This document shows positions 46,565 to 55,919 of a DNA stretch of 64,000 nucleotides, piece by piece. Origin of the DNA: Sulfopaludibacter sp963815475 (GTDB lineage Bacteria > Acidobacteriota > Terriglobia > Bryobacterales > Bryobacteraceae); the NCBI GenBank assembly GCA_963815475.1, contig CAWFHD010000003.1:7130001-7194000 (forward strand), in the 5' to 3' direction. The notes under the pieces are model-generated. The model did no database searches, was not told the origin of the DNA, and saw only the letters and a list, made by a program, of their open reading frames with translations. The number at the start of each line of letters is the position of its first letter. The stretch's first letter is position 1. The position numbers and the translations under genes are program-made.

Positions 46565-47662
46565 GTGGCCGCACGTATTCGTGGTGTCGGACTGGCTCTG
46601 ATTCTACTCGGAATCGGCTGGTACGGAATCTGGTTCCGCTGGGACTCCACGCGTAATTGGAAACCCGTCGACATGCCTGTGTCGCTCGCGCCCGGCCACC
46701 TGCGGACACCCGAATTCGAGATCAACCTGCGAAGCGCCTATCGAATCGATTTCGCGGCGACTAGTGGGTTCGGCCACTTGGAGGGTTCGAATTATCAATA
46801 TTGCCTTCCCAATCTCGGCATTTCCTGGATGCTCTCCCATCGTGGGCGCGTGATCGCCCAAGGCGCGAGGCAAGACTGCGACGGTCTGGGCAAGTTTGAA
46901 GCCGATAGCGGCAAGTACGTTCTCGACGTGTGGGTGCCTCGGGACGGCAGAGCCTTTAATAATCGCGGCCCTCGATTGACCATTGGCGAGTTCGGAGGCT
47001 TGCGGGAGGATTCCTCCAACCAGGGGTTTCTGGCCTACTGGAATCTGATCATGCTGACATTGTTGGGGGTTGCCGCAATCGTCTGTTTTGAACTCCGCCG
47101 ACGGTACGCGAAGTTCGACTCTGCTTTCCGGGATTGGCCGCTGACTCTCCCTGGTTCTCGACCTTCGCCGCGGCTAACGGGCGTTAGAGCCCGGCTCGGG
47201 GCGTTCGTTGTGCGAAGGCCCGCCGCAGTTCCTCGTCCTCTCACCAGCCTCTCTTCGATCTCGTTGGTGGTGGTCTTTGCCCTTCCGCTGCCGACTATAT
47301 TGCTGTGGATTACCGCCAACCCCCACATGATTCCCGTCGGCTTCAAGGTGCGGCTGATGAGCGCGGATGTGATCGGGCGACCGAGTCCCGGCATCCAGCC
47401 CATTCTCGTCCAGGTGACACTCGGACAGCCGTTGGTCCGTGGACAATCGCGGTCGGAACCGGGCATCTACGTCAATCGGAGACTCGTTTCCGGGAGTGAT
47501 CTCGAGACGGTCTTGCAGAAGGAACTGAACCTGCGTCCTCCCAAGTGGCCAGTCTATCTGGAAGGAGACTCCAACATGGAATGGAAACGCGCCGTGGACG
47601 TGATTGCGGTCGTCCACAATCTGCACGCCCAAGTGGTCTTGCTTACCCCGAAGCGGCATTGA
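46565..47662 (+). CDS. Membrane protein with ExbD-like C-terminal domain
   Basis: A 365-residue protein with at least three hydrophobic segments (residues 6-24, about 160-178, about 230-253). The last 80 residues (P-G-I-Y-V-N-R-R-L-V-S-G-S-D-L-E-T-V-L, then V-Y-L-E-G-D and V-D-V-I-A-V-V-H-N) follow the pattern of the periplasmic ExbD/TolR domain. ExbD works with ExbB/TolQ to energise outer-membrane transport, but no exbB gene is nearby. The Asp that ExbD carries in its single membrane helix is not obvious here. The N-terminal extracytoplasmic domain between the first two helices is unfamiliar. It could be a degenerate sensor or an unusual ExbD. Confidence 0.6.
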   Translation: MAARIRGVGLALILLGIGWYGIWFRWDSTRNWKPVDMPVSLAPGHLRTPEFEINLRSAYRIDFAATSGFGHLEGSNYQYCLPNLGISWMLSHRGRVIAQGARQDCDGLGKFEADSGKYVLDVWVPRDGRAFNNRGPRLTIGEFGGLREDSSNQGFLAYWNLIMLTLLGVAAIVCFELRRRYAKFDSAFRDWPLTLPGSRPSPRLTGVRARLGAFVVRRPAAVPRPLTSLSSISLVVVFALPLPTILLWITANPHMIPVGFKVRLMSADVIGRPSPGIQPILVQVTLGQPLVRGQSRSEPGIYVNRRLVSGSDLETVLQKELNLRPPKWPVYLEGDSNMEWKRAVDVIAVVHNLHAQVVLLTPKRH

Positions 47663-47832
47663 CGAAACATTCTCCCTGCTCAACCCGCAATCCGGGATAG
47701 TCGCCAGACTCTGGTACCTCCCGCGGCGGTCAGGCCAACACCGGCGTTCCACTTCGCGTGTAACGTTCGCCCATCACGAATCACAAATACTCAGCGCCAA
47801 CTCATAGAGTCTGGCACAGAAAGGAATTCTCA

Positions 47833-48192
47833 ATGGCTTTACTTCTGAAATTCACGCGCAAAGCCCTGACAAACGTCGACGACCCCGCGGGCCGCTGGCA
47901 GTTTGAAGGAGGCTCAGTCACACAAGACAACAAACCGGTAGCCAACTACGCGAGTATCAAGCGCGTTACATTCCATGGGACCGATCAGGACAATCAGAAT
48001 TGCGCATCGGTTACCACGACCATCTTCTTTCTCGGCGCCCATCCACCTGAGTCAATCACGCTGGAAGGCGCCCACGATTTCAACTCGGGCAACGAGACTG
48101 GAAGCGTCAGTGCCGCATCGAACACACAATCTGCTCACATCGGTAAGCAGTATACCCGTACCGGGGCCTCGGACCTCGTCCACATCGGCTAG
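47833..48192 (+). CDS. Hypothetical protein of 119 residues
   Basis: I do not recognise a family. The start is preceded by AAAGGA, and the protein is predicted cytosolic or non-classically exported, with a Ser/Thr/Asn-rich C-terminal half (G-N-E-T-G-S-V-S-A-A-S-N) and a compact beta-like N-terminal part. It stands alone, 170 nt after the ExbD-like gene and 167 nt before the serine hydrolase gene. Real status is supported only by the ribosome site and reading frame. Confidence 0.5.
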   Translation: MALLLKFTRKALTNVDDPAGRWQFEGGSVTQDNKPVANYASIKRVTFHGTDQDNQNCASVTTTIFFLGAHPPESITLEGAHDFNSGNETGSVSAASNTQSAHIGKQYTRTGASDLVHIG

Positions 48193-48358
48193 CGCACGGT
48201 GGCGCCGGTGGTCCTGCCGCCGGCGATCTCCTCCGCCAGGTGGTTCGGAGGTTGCCCGGGTACAGATTCGAAGCAGGCCGTCGGCGCCACAGGGATCGGA
48301 ACTGTTGGGCCCCTCCCGAGAGTCGGACCACACTATAATGGCGCTGGAGAAAGGCGCC

Positions 48359-49828
48359 ATGCAGCCGACGCGATTGCGAACGATTCGATTGGCGCTCCTC
48401 ACGATGGCGCTGGTGGGCGCGCTGGCAGGTTCCGGAATTAAGCGACCGGATGGCCGCGAGGTTGCCACCTCCGAAATCGATGCCACAGTCGCGCGATTGA
48501 TGGACGCAGCTCATGTCACAGGGGCGGGCATCGCCATCTTTCACGATGGCCGAATCGCGTACCTCAAGACCTACGGGTACCGCGACACCGAGAAGCGATT
48601 GGCTCTATCTCCGAACTCCGTGATGACCGCGGCCTCGCTCAGCAAATCGGCCTTCGCCACAATGGTGATGCATCTGGTGCAGGAAGGGACACTCGACCTC
48701 GACAAGCCGATCGCCCAGTACCTTCCCAAGCCGCTTGCCGAATATCCGAGATATCAAGACCTTAAGGGAGATGACCGCTACAAGAAGCTCACTCTTCGCA
48801 TTCTGCTGAGCCACACCAGCGGCTTTCCCAATTGGCGCGCCTTTGAGGAGGATCGGAAACTCAAGATTCACTTCGAGCCCGGCACGCGTTATGCCTACTC
48901 CGGTGAGGGCATCGACCTCGCTCAAATGGTGGTGGAGAGCGCGACCGGCCAATCCGCCGCGGTGCTGATCGACAAGACACTTTGCCGGCCCTTGCGTATG
49001 ACTCGCACCAGTATGGTTTGGGAACAGCGATTCGAAGACGATTTCGCGAATGGCTACGACGAGTATGGGCGGTCGCTCGGGCCGGAGAAGCGCTCCACTG
49101 CCGATGCCGCGGGGTCTATGCAGACCACACTGCAAGATTACGCGACATTCCTGAGCGCGGTGATGCGCCGGCAGATCCTCGATACCCGAACTACCGGCAA
49201 AATGTTAGCTCCCACAATCGACATACATTCCGCGCATCAGTTTCCATCCCTGGAAGACAAGACCACTACCGCCCATGACCCGATTCGTCTGCGTTATGCA
49301 GTGGGCTGGGGGCTTTACTCGTCGCCCTACGGCAAGGCCTTCTTCAAAGAAGGGCATGACGAAGGCTGGAGGCATCTGGCGCTCTGCTTCAACAATGGCA
49401 GCGGCATCCTGATCATGACGAACAGCTCCAATGGAGAGGGAGTGTTCAAGCCGATTATGGATTCGATCCTGGGGCCGACTTCGTTTCCATTCGACTGGGA
49501 GAACTATACTCCGTACAACCTGCTTCCTCCGCTGCCGAAATTGAAGGAGCACAAAACGGTCACCCTTACCTCGGAGCAGTTGAAGCGCCTTGCCGGCCGG
49601 TACGCGCTAGGCAAAGACGCGGTTCTCACGGTCACTGAGGAAAATGGCCACTTGTTCATTCAGGAAAACGACGAACCGAAACAGGAGTATCTTGCGGAAA
49701 GTCCGCTGGACTTCTATTCGGCAGCTTCCAGCGACGAATGCTCCTTCAAGCAAGAGGGCACAGGTCCAGCGCAGGTTCTGGTGCTGCACGTCGATGGTAA
49801 AGATCTCGAACTCAAACGTGTGCCGTAG
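48359..49828 (+). CDS. Serine hydrolase, beta-lactamase class C/esterase-like
   Basis: A protein of about 489 residues with an N-terminal hydrophobic signal segment. The S-x-x-K motif is S-L-S-K, and the second motif is Y-S-G-E-G (replacing Y-x-N). A C-terminal domain of about 100 residues (after L-L-P-P-L-P-K-L-K-E) forms a beta-sandwich as in related exported hydrolases. The start at 48359 follows GGAGAAAGG; ATG 48338 in frame is possible but overlaps a perfect TATAAT. Whether it acts on D-amino-acid peptides, esters or lactams is not predictable. Confidence 0.85.
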   Translation: MQPTRLRTIRLALLTMALVGALAGSGIKRPDGREVATSEIDATVARLMDAAHVTGAGIAIFHDGRIAYLKTYGYRDTEKRLALSPNSVMTAASLSKSAFATMVMHLVQEGTLDLDKPIAQYLPKPLAEYPRYQDLKGDDRYKKLTLRILLSHTSGFPNWRAFEEDRKLKIHFEPGTRYAYSGEGIDLAQMVVESATGQSAAVLIDKTLCRPLRMTRTSMVWEQRFEDDFANGYDEYGRSLGPEKRSTADAAGSMQTTLQDYATFLSAVMRRQILDTRTTGKMLAPTIDIHSAHQFPSLEDKTTTAHDPIRLRYAVGWGLYSSPYGKAFFKEGHDEGWRHLALCFNNGSGILIMTNSSNGEGVFKPIMDSILGPTSFPFDWENYTPYNLLPPLPKLKEHKTVTLTSEQLKRLAGRYALGKDAVLTVTEENGHLFIQENDEPKQEYLAESPLDFYSAASSDECSFKQEGTGPAQVLVLHVDGKDLELKRVP

Positions 49829-52561
49829 CTACGGCTTTTGGGGATCGTCTGGAAGATCGATTAGCACGACGTGTGAATTGCCGCGCTGCCGGTCAAACAC
49901 AATGTTGCCGTCGGGATTGATATCGAAACTGCGAACGGCGCCGGCGTTGTTGAGACGCATCAGTTCCGTGCTCTTCATAGTCGCCAGATCGAGCAGCCAC
50001 AGACTCTGCTCCGAGGGCAGTCCCTGCATGTAGACCAAACCGGAACCGTTGGCTAAGAAGCGTGCGCGCACACCTTCGCGGAGCACTTGGATGGACGGTA
50101 GCTTTACCGGAGTTCCATCCGGGCGAACGGCCAGCAGGGGGGCGAAGAAGCCCACGTTCTCACCGGCATATACGATCAGGTTCCCCGACGGCGACCAAAC
50201 CGGGTTCGATGCCTCCCCTGTGGTGAGCCGAACCGGCGCGCCCCCGGCCACCGGAATCTTGAAAACCCCCGGACTATTGGTGTCGGTTCCTCCCGTGACA
50301 ATCCACTGCCCGTCACGCGACCAGTCAGCCGCTCCACTGATGTCTATGGACTCTCCGAGTGGCCGCAGTTCATTGCCCTCGGAAGTGGCGAGGTGCAGCG
50401 TCAATTTCCCACCGCGGCGAAGCACGATTGCCACGTGCCGCCCATCCGCCGAAACGGCCGGAGGATTTAGTAGCGCGCCATCGGAGCCTTTCCAAATCTC
50501 CGTGGTTTGGCCGTCCTGGTAGCGCCACAGCCCGTCGCCCGTGCCGCGGGAGGATAAATAGAACAGCGATGTTCCGCTGAAGCGCGGGCCCAAGGCTCTC
50601 ACCGTGCCCACCGGGTACGGCTTTGCATCCCGTTCTTCCGCCACTCGATTCAAGATCGGCACGCTCCACAAGCTCGGGATCGGGCTCGCTTCGGTAGCCA
50701 CCAGGTGGCGGCCATCGGCGCTGGCGGCAACGGAGACATACTTCTCCAAACCGAAGCTGATCCGGTGAGTGGTCTTGCGGCTCACGTCGAGCGCCCACAG
50801 CCAAGGCCCCGAACCATCCCGATCGCGGGCCACGTATACTACCGTCCGCTTGTCCAGAGGAGCCGGAGAACTCACTTCGCTGTTGTGCTGAGTGAGCCGT
50901 TCAGGCGCTCCCCCATCGGGAGAAATGCGCCACAGATCCATCTGGCTGGTGGTGACAAACCCTCGCACGAAATAAATCCACTGCCCGTCCCGGGACCAGA
51001 CTGGATAGTGATTGTGGAAACCCGGCTTGTCTATGAGTATCTGACGCGGGCTGGCGCCGGTGCGATCCGTGACAAACATCGGGTCACCGCCGTCGGCGGT
51101 GTGATAGACGAGGCGATTCCCATCAGGCGACCATGCCACATTCCATGGCGGCGTCTTGACCGGACTGCTGGCCATGAACACCCTAGGCGCGCCGCCCATG
51201 AGGGGAACGATGCGCAGCGGCGTGGTGACGTCTGCGTCGTGGAACCAGACCTGAGAACCATCGCCGGAAAAACCCAGGGCGCGCACCAAACCATCCAGGT
51301 TTCCCGTTTTTCCTTGTGTGAGATTGACCGCGCTTCCGGTCCCCACCTGGGTGACCCAAATATCCAAGGGGCCGCTGCGGTTCGAGAGAAATGCTACAAA
51401 CCGTCCGTCCGGGGAGATAGCGGCATCTCGCTCCACACCCTCAAAGTCGGTTAGCCGCGTGAATTTGGCGTTGACGAGCGGATTCACTTCGGCGGCCGAT
51501 GGGCGGTGAGCCAGCCATCCAGTGACTCCGCCTGCTGCCAGCAACAGTGCGGCGGCCGGGAGCCAATGCACTCTCCTGCGTCGTCCGATCACTACAGGCA
51601 GGGCTGGATCGCCCGCTTTTGGCCGCACCTCCGATTTCGCAGCCCACAAGAGCTCGCTTCTTACGTCGGCCGCCGTCTGCCAACGCTCTTCGGGATCCAG
51701 CGCCAGACACCGCTCGATCACGTGGGCGAGTTTCTCCGGGAGTTGTTCCACCGATGGCTTCTCTCCGTTCAAGCAACGCTTTCCCGTAGCCATCTCATGC
51801 AGCAGCAAACCCAGCGCGTAAATATCGGTACGCGTGTCGCACTCGTTGCCTTCGCGTTGCTCCGGTGCCATGTAGGCCGGCGTTCCCATCACCACGTTCG
51901 GACCGGTGAGGTTTGCATCTTGCGAACACTTCGCCAGTCCGAAATCGAGCACCTTGACGCCCGCCTTGGTGACCATGATGTTTGCCGGCTTAATATCGCG
52001 ATGCACAACGCCTTTGGTATGGGCCCCAGCCAGTGCGTCAGAGATCTCCCCGCCATACAGCAAGGTCTGTTCTATCGAAAGCCGGCCGAGCTTCAGCTTA
52101 TCCGCCAACGTTTCGCCTTCGAGCAGTTCCATCACCAGATAGTTGGGGCCAACGTCGTAAAGGGAACAGATGTGCCGATGATTCAAGGAGGCGATGGCGC
52201 GGGCTTCTCTTTGGAATCGCGTGCCAAATTCGCGACGGCAGGTTTTGATCGCGACTTCCCTGGCCAGACGAGTATCGGTGGCGCGGTAGACCTCTCCCAT
52301 GCCTCCCGCCCCGATTTGCCGCTCGATCTTGTATGGCCCCAACTGCGTGCCGGCCTTCACGATCGTGCCAGTCTGAAGAAGACTGGCATGGCCCTCCCAG
52401 GCAGGATGTTCCAGCGCCGATCCGTTCTGCGCGAAGATTGCTTCCACTGCGGAACGCAGTTCCGAGTCGGTATCTTTCAACCGCGCGCTACGCTCTGCGG
52501 GAGATAGGTCCTTTATCGCATCGTACAGTGCCTCCAGTTGCAGCCAGCGTTCGGGAGTCAT
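49829..52561 (-). CDS. Receptor-type Ser/Thr protein kinase with PD40/TolB-like propeller
   Basis: A 910-residue membrane kinase. The cytosolic kinase domain (residues 75-335) has the Gly-loop I-G-A-G-G-M-G-E-V-Y, the V-A-I-K Lys, H-R-D-I-K-P-A-N, D-F-G and A-P-E. One transmembrane helix follows (L-P-A-A-A-L-L-L-A-A-G-G-V), and the rest (about residues 370-910) is an extracytoplasmic WD40-like (PD40) propeller with repeated W-S-P-D-G-N / W-S-R-D-G-Q strands. This architecture is common in Acidobacteria and is a sensor kinase of unknown signal. An N-terminal helical region of 70 residues precedes the kinase. It ends 1 nt from the convergent serine hydrolase gene. Confidence 0.93.
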   Translation of the reverse strand: MTPERWLQLEALYDAIKDLSPAERSARLKDTDSELRSAVEAIFAQNGSALEHPAWEGHASLLQTGTIVKAGTQLGPYKIERQIGAGGMGEVYRATDTRLAREVAIKTCRREFGTRFQREARAIASLNHRHICSLYDVGPNYLVMELLEGETLADKLKLGRLSIEQTLLYGGEISDALAGAHTKGVVHRDIKPANIMVTKAGVKVLDFGLAKCSQDANLTGPNVVMGTPAYMAPEQREGNECDTRTDIYALGLLLHEMATGKRCLNGEKPSVEQLPEKLAHVIERCLALDPEERWQTAADVRSELLWAAKSEVRPKAGDPALPVVIGRRRRVHWLPAAALLLAAGGVTGWLAHRPSAAEVNPLVNAKFTRLTDFEGVERDAAISPDGRFVAFLSNRSGPLDIWVTQVGTGSAVNLTQGKTGNLDGLVRALGFSGDGSQVWFHDADVTTPLRIVPLMGGAPRVFMASSPVKTPPWNVAWSPDGNRLVYHTADGGDPMFVTDRTGASPRQILIDKPGFHNHYPVWSRDGQWIYFVRGFVTTSQMDLWRISPDGGAPERLTQHNSEVSSPAPLDKRTVVYVARDRDGSGPWLWALDVSRKTTHRISFGLEKYVSVAASADGRHLVATEASPIPSLWSVPILNRVAEERDAKPYPVGTVRALGPRFSGTSLFYLSSRGTGDGLWRYQDGQTTEIWKGSDGALLNPPAVSADGRHVAIVLRRGGKLTLHLATSEGNELRPLGESIDISGAADWSRDGQWIVTGGTDTNSPGVFKIPVAGGAPVRLTTGEASNPVWSPSGNLIVYAGENVGFFAPLLAVRPDGTPVKLPSIQVLREGVRARFLANGSGLVYMQGLPSEQSLWLLDLATMKSTELMRLNNAGAVRSFDINPDGNIVFDRQRGNSHVVLIDLPDDPQKP

Positions 52562-52943
52562 TCAGGTTATCTTATTCTAGTTCTCTGACTGTTAGCGCGA
52601 CGCGAACCCAGTGGGGCTGGCTCCGGCCTGGCGCCGCATAGGTTCTCCATCACGCCTGCAATGCAAACGTTTGTCGGCAGTTGCGTTCAGCGCGGCGCCG
52701 CACGAAACACACGAGCACTCGGAAGGCCAAGCACCCGGATGAGTCGGGGCGCTGCAGACATAAGTGTCCGCGCCACACAGGCTCCAGCGAATCAGTGGCT
52801 TGCAGGACCTGACAAAAACTATGCGCATTGGGTTTCAGCCTACGCCGGACTTTAGTCCCGCAGATCCAGTGGCGGACTGAAGTCCGCCGCAGACTGAAGT
52901 CTGCCCCACAGAGAACTTTTCCATATGGTCACAGTCTCTTACT
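52562..52943. other. 382-nt intergenic stretch with hairpin cluster
   Basis: No gene is supported here. Apart from the three hairpins at 52844-52904 I see no promoter with both hexamers. The sequence downstream of the hairpins (CCCCACAGAG) resembles the flank of the dispersed 25-nt repeat. A short frame at 52592-52828 has unusual Cys/Arg content and no ribosome site. Confidence 0.5.
52844..52904. repeat. Cluster of three related hairpins
   Basis: Three palindromes share the core GACTxxAGTC: 52844-52861 (imperfect, TT loop), 52871-52888 (8-bp perfect arms, GA loop) and 52889-52904 (7-bp perfect arms, GA loop). The second and third are adjacent. They lie in the gap between the cupin gene and the kinase gene. 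Confidence 0.7.
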
Positions 52944-53501
52944 CTACTTAGCGGGAGAGACACTCGCGGCGGGGGCGAAGTAGGTGTTGCCGGTGTTAAA
53001 AGAGTTGAACACGTCGGGCGAGACGCCGAAAGTCTGGGCGAACACGTTGTGGCCCAGTCCATCCAGACCGACAGGGATTCCGATGTCGGTTGGCAAGCCG
53101 TTGTTGAAGGTAAGTAGCAGCTTCAGATCGCCGCTACTAATGCACTTGATGGCATGGAACCAGCCTTGGGGTATAAAGACGATCTGGCCCGGCTTGAGGT
53201 CGATGATCTGTTTCACCTGGTTATTCAGGTTGTCCGGTCCGGTGATCCAAAACCTGGCTTCCCCCTCCACGCAATAGTCCAGCTCCCACGCGTTCGGATG
53301 CCAGTGAGGGACCCGGAGCGCGCCGGGTTTCATGTCAATCTGAAAGAACGAGACTGCGTTCCCGGCCAGAACCGGAAAGTCGTTCTGATTGGCTTCGCGA
53401 ATGGTGTTGCCATACTCACTGATGGTCGGTTTGCTTGCGGCCAGATCGAATTTGAACGCCGGCTGTAGGGGAGTAGTAGAGGCGTCGTAATTTCGTTTCA
53501 T
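52944..53501 (-). CDS. Cupin-domain protein
   Basis: A 185-residue single-cupin protein. The metal motif H-W-H-P-N-A-W-E-L-D-Y is followed by G-E-A-R-F-W-I and the second motif P-Q-G-W-F-H-A-I, giving three His and one Glu as in oxalate decarboxylase-like bicupin halves. There is no signal peptide. It lies 10 nt after the DsbD-TlpA fusion gene and is likely cotranscribed. Substrate is unknown. Confidence 0.85.
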   Translation of the reverse strand: MKRNYDASTTPLQPAFKFDLAASKPTISEYGNTIREANQNDFPVLAGNAVSFFQIDMKPGALRVPHWHPNAWELDYCVEGEARFWITGPDNLNNQVKQIIDLKPGQIVFIPQGWFHAIKCISSGDLKLLLTFNNGLPTDIGIPVGLDGLGHNVFAQTFGVSPDVFNSFNTGNTYFAPAASVSPAK

Positions 53502-53511
53502 GGCTTCTACT

Positions 53512-55797
53512 TTATAGCACTGACTTGATGGCGGATTCGATTTCGGTTTCTTCCGTGAAGCCTACGAACTTTTTCACTTGTTTGCCGGCGCGGTCGAAGA
53601 GGACTGTTACGGGGAGCGGCGAGTCGTCCAAGGCGAACCTGGTTTTCTGGCTCGGGCCGGCTAGTCCGATGGTGTAGTCCATCTTGTGCTTCTGAAGGAA
53701 CGGCTTGACGCGCTCGGCCCCTTCCTCGTCGGTGGCGAGCGCAAGGATCGCAAGACCTTTGGCTTCGTAATCCTTCTTCAGTCGATTGAAGCCCGGAATC
53801 TCTTTGATGCAGGGGACGCACCAGGTGGCCCAGAAGTCGACCAGGACCACCTTGCCGTTCAGGTTGGATGTGTCCATGGTTCCGCCGTCCACCTTGCTTA
53901 CCGGGCCAAGGTCGATTCCGGTGGATGCCGCCGCGGCCGTCGCTGTTGGAGCGGAGGCCGGCTTCTGATCGAGAAATGCTCCGAAAGCTGCCGCGTCCTT
54001 CGTGAGGCCTTCGAACTTCGCGATCAGGTTGCCGTCAGGATCGAGGATCACGTAGAAGGGCTCGGCCACGGTACCGAATTTTTCGAGCTGCAGTTTGGAG
54101 TTGGCCTCCGAGGCGGCGTCGGTGCCATCGGTGTAGAGTTCTACCAGCACGAAGTTCTTCAGCTTGTCGGCGATCTCGGGGCGGGCGAGCATGTTGGCGC
54201 GCATCCAGTGGCAGTTGGTGCAGGCGTAGCCGGTGAAATCGACGAAGACGAGTTTGCCTTCGCGGCGGGCGCGATCGAGCGCTTCGCGATACTGATCCTT
54301 CATCCACACCAGTTGGGTGGCTGACGATCCACCGCCGCCGGCGAACCCGCCGCTATCGGATGCCGGCACATAAGCGTCCAGGTCGCCGAGCCTGCCGCCG
54401 AACATGCCGGGCGTCATGCTGAGGGCGAAGATCACGAAGGCCATGCCGGTCAGCAGGCGGCCCAGGCCGAGGCTCTCATCTTGCTTGATGCCTTCCAGGC
54501 GCAGGAAGCCGAGCAGGTAGAGGCCTGCCATCGCAAAGAGCACAATCCACGCCGCCAGGAATCGCTCGCGCGTCACGAAGCCCCACTGCAGCGTCTGATC
54601 GAGGCTGGCGAGATACTTCAGGCTGGCGGCCAGGATCACGAAGCCCATCACCACCTTCACGCGCGCCAGCCATCCGCCGCTGCGCGGCATGCGCTTCAGA
54701 TACGACGGGAAGAGCGCGAGTAGAAAGAACGGCAGCGCCAGGCCGGTGGCGAACGCTGCCATGCCGAGTAATGGCCGAAGCCCGCCACCGCCTACGGATG
54801 CCGCCAGCAGTGTGCCGACAAACGGTCCCACGCAGGCGAATGACGAGAGCGAAAATGTGAGCCCCATGAGCAGCGTGCCGGCGAAGCCGCCACTGCCCGA
54901 CGACTGATTCAGTTTGGTGAGGACCGCCGATGGAATCGTGATTTCGAATGCGCCCAGCAGGCTAAGTCCGAACGCGAGGAACAGGAGCGTGATGAATCCG
55001 TTCACCCAGGGGCTCGCTCCCAGGTTCTTCACGCCGGCCGGCCCCAGAGCTACCGTGGTGAGCAGGCCCAGGCCCGAGAAGAGCACCACGATTCCCAGGC
55101 AGAAGACCACGGCTTGCACTACCGAATCGCGCCGTCCGCCCGACGGCCGGTTGAGGAAGTACGACATGGTGATGGGGATCATCGGGAAGACGCAGGGCGT
55201 GAAGATGGAGGCTAGTCCAAAGCCGAACGCGACCGCGAGGAATGCCGCCCATCCCTGGTCGGCGGCTTGCGATGAAGACGCGGCGGTGCTACCGGGCTTG
55301 GGTGGTTTGGCTTCGCTGAAGCCTGCGGGAATGGCCGGCGTTGTGGAGGCTGCGGCGGGATCTATGTTGATGGCCACCGTACCCGACCACTTACCCGGAA
55401 CACACACGGTGGAAGTACAAGTTTGATAGCGGCCGGCAATAGTAAGGTTGGCGGGTCCCGCGGGCGTGTCCTTGCGCAGCGTAGCTTCGAGGATGAAGGT
55501 CGCGCTGTCCTCAAAGGTCTCGCTCTCGGCGTTGAAGTTGGCGTCGAATGCTTTCTTAGGCGCGGGTTGATAGATGCGGCTGCTTTCGACTGGGCCGTCG
55601 AGCTTGAAGGAAGTGGGGATTCCGGTGGCGGAACTGGCGGAATAAAGGTGCCAGCCGGATTCGATTTTGCCTTCGATCCGGATCAGGATTTTGCTGCCGG
55701 GCGCGGCAGTTGCGGGAAGGGCGGTGGGCGTCCACACCACGTGCTGCTGCTGCGCCATCGCAGAGAAGACTAGAAGAAGTGCAGCAGCGAATTTCAT
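53512..55797 (-). CDS. DsbD-like thiol:disulfide transporter fused to TlpA-type thioredoxin
   Basis: A 761-residue inner-membrane reductase. Domains in order: signal peptide; DsbD alpha-like domain with C-T-S-T-V-C (about residue 130); eight-helix core with F-T-P-C-V-F-P-M and F-A-C-V-G-P-F, the two Cys of electron transfer; a periplasmic thioredoxin domain with C-T-N-C-H-W-M; then an extra TlpA/ResA-like thioredoxin domain with F-W-A-T-W-C-V-P-C-I-K-E-I-P. Standard DsbD ends after the third domain, so the last about 145 residues are a fusion. It would pass electrons from cytosolic thioredoxin to periplasmic disulfides, perhaps directly to the fused domain. The downstream cupin gene is cotranscribed. 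Confidence 0.92.
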   Translation of the reverse strand: MKFAAALLLVFSAMAQQQHVVWTPTALPATAAPGSKILIRIEGKIESGWHLYSASSATGIPTSFKLDGPVESSRIYQPAPKKAFDANFNAESETFEDSATFILEATLRKDTPAGPANLTIAGRYQTCTSTVCVPGKWSGTVAINIDPAAASTTPAIPAGFSEAKPPKPGSTAASSSQAADQGWAAFLAVAFGFGLASIFTPCVFPMIPITMSYFLNRPSGGRRDSVVQAVVFCLGIVVLFSGLGLLTTVALGPAGVKNLGASPWVNGFITLLFLAFGLSLLGAFEITIPSAVLTKLNQSSGSGGFAGTLLMGLTFSLSSFACVGPFVGTLLAASVGGGGLRPLLGMAAFATGLALPFFLLALFPSYLKRMPRSGGWLARVKVVMGFVILAASLKYLASLDQTLQWGFVTRERFLAAWIVLFAMAGLYLLGFLRLEGIKQDESLGLGRLLTGMAFVIFALSMTPGMFGGRLGDLDAYVPASDSGGFAGGGGSSATQLVWMKDQYREALDRARREGKLVFVDFTGYACTNCHWMRANMLARPEIADKLKNFVLVELYTDGTDAASEANSKLQLEKFGTVAEPFYVILDPDGNLIAKFEGLTKDAAAFGAFLDQKPASAPTATAAAASTGIDLGPVSKVDGGTMDTSNLNGKVVLVDFWATWCVPCIKEIPGFNRLKKDYEAKGLAILALATDEEGAERVKPFLQKHKMDYTIGLAGPSQKTRFALDDSPLPVTVLFDRAGKQVKKFVGFTEETEIESAIKSVL

Positions 55798-55882
55798 GGT
55801 TACATTTTAGACTCACTCCCGAGGCGGTTGGGTGCGGCGCCGGGGGAGGGTTTACAACGTTTGCGGCAAAGGCTCTTCTCTC

Positions 55883-55907
55883 GGCAGGCCAAAGGGCCTG
55901 CCCCACC
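55883..55907. repeat. Dispersed hairpin repeat, copy 2
   Basis: Exact reverse complement of the 25-nt element at 41666-41690, over all 25 positions. It is in the 122-nt gap between plsX and the DsbD-like gene, both on the minus strand. Confidence 0.8.
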
Positions 55908-55919
55908 AAGATCGCAACC

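Noticed and set aside
52592..52828. Cys-rich 78-codon frame on the minus strand
   Set aside because: No ribosome site or recognisable family, and it lies in a repeat-containing gap.
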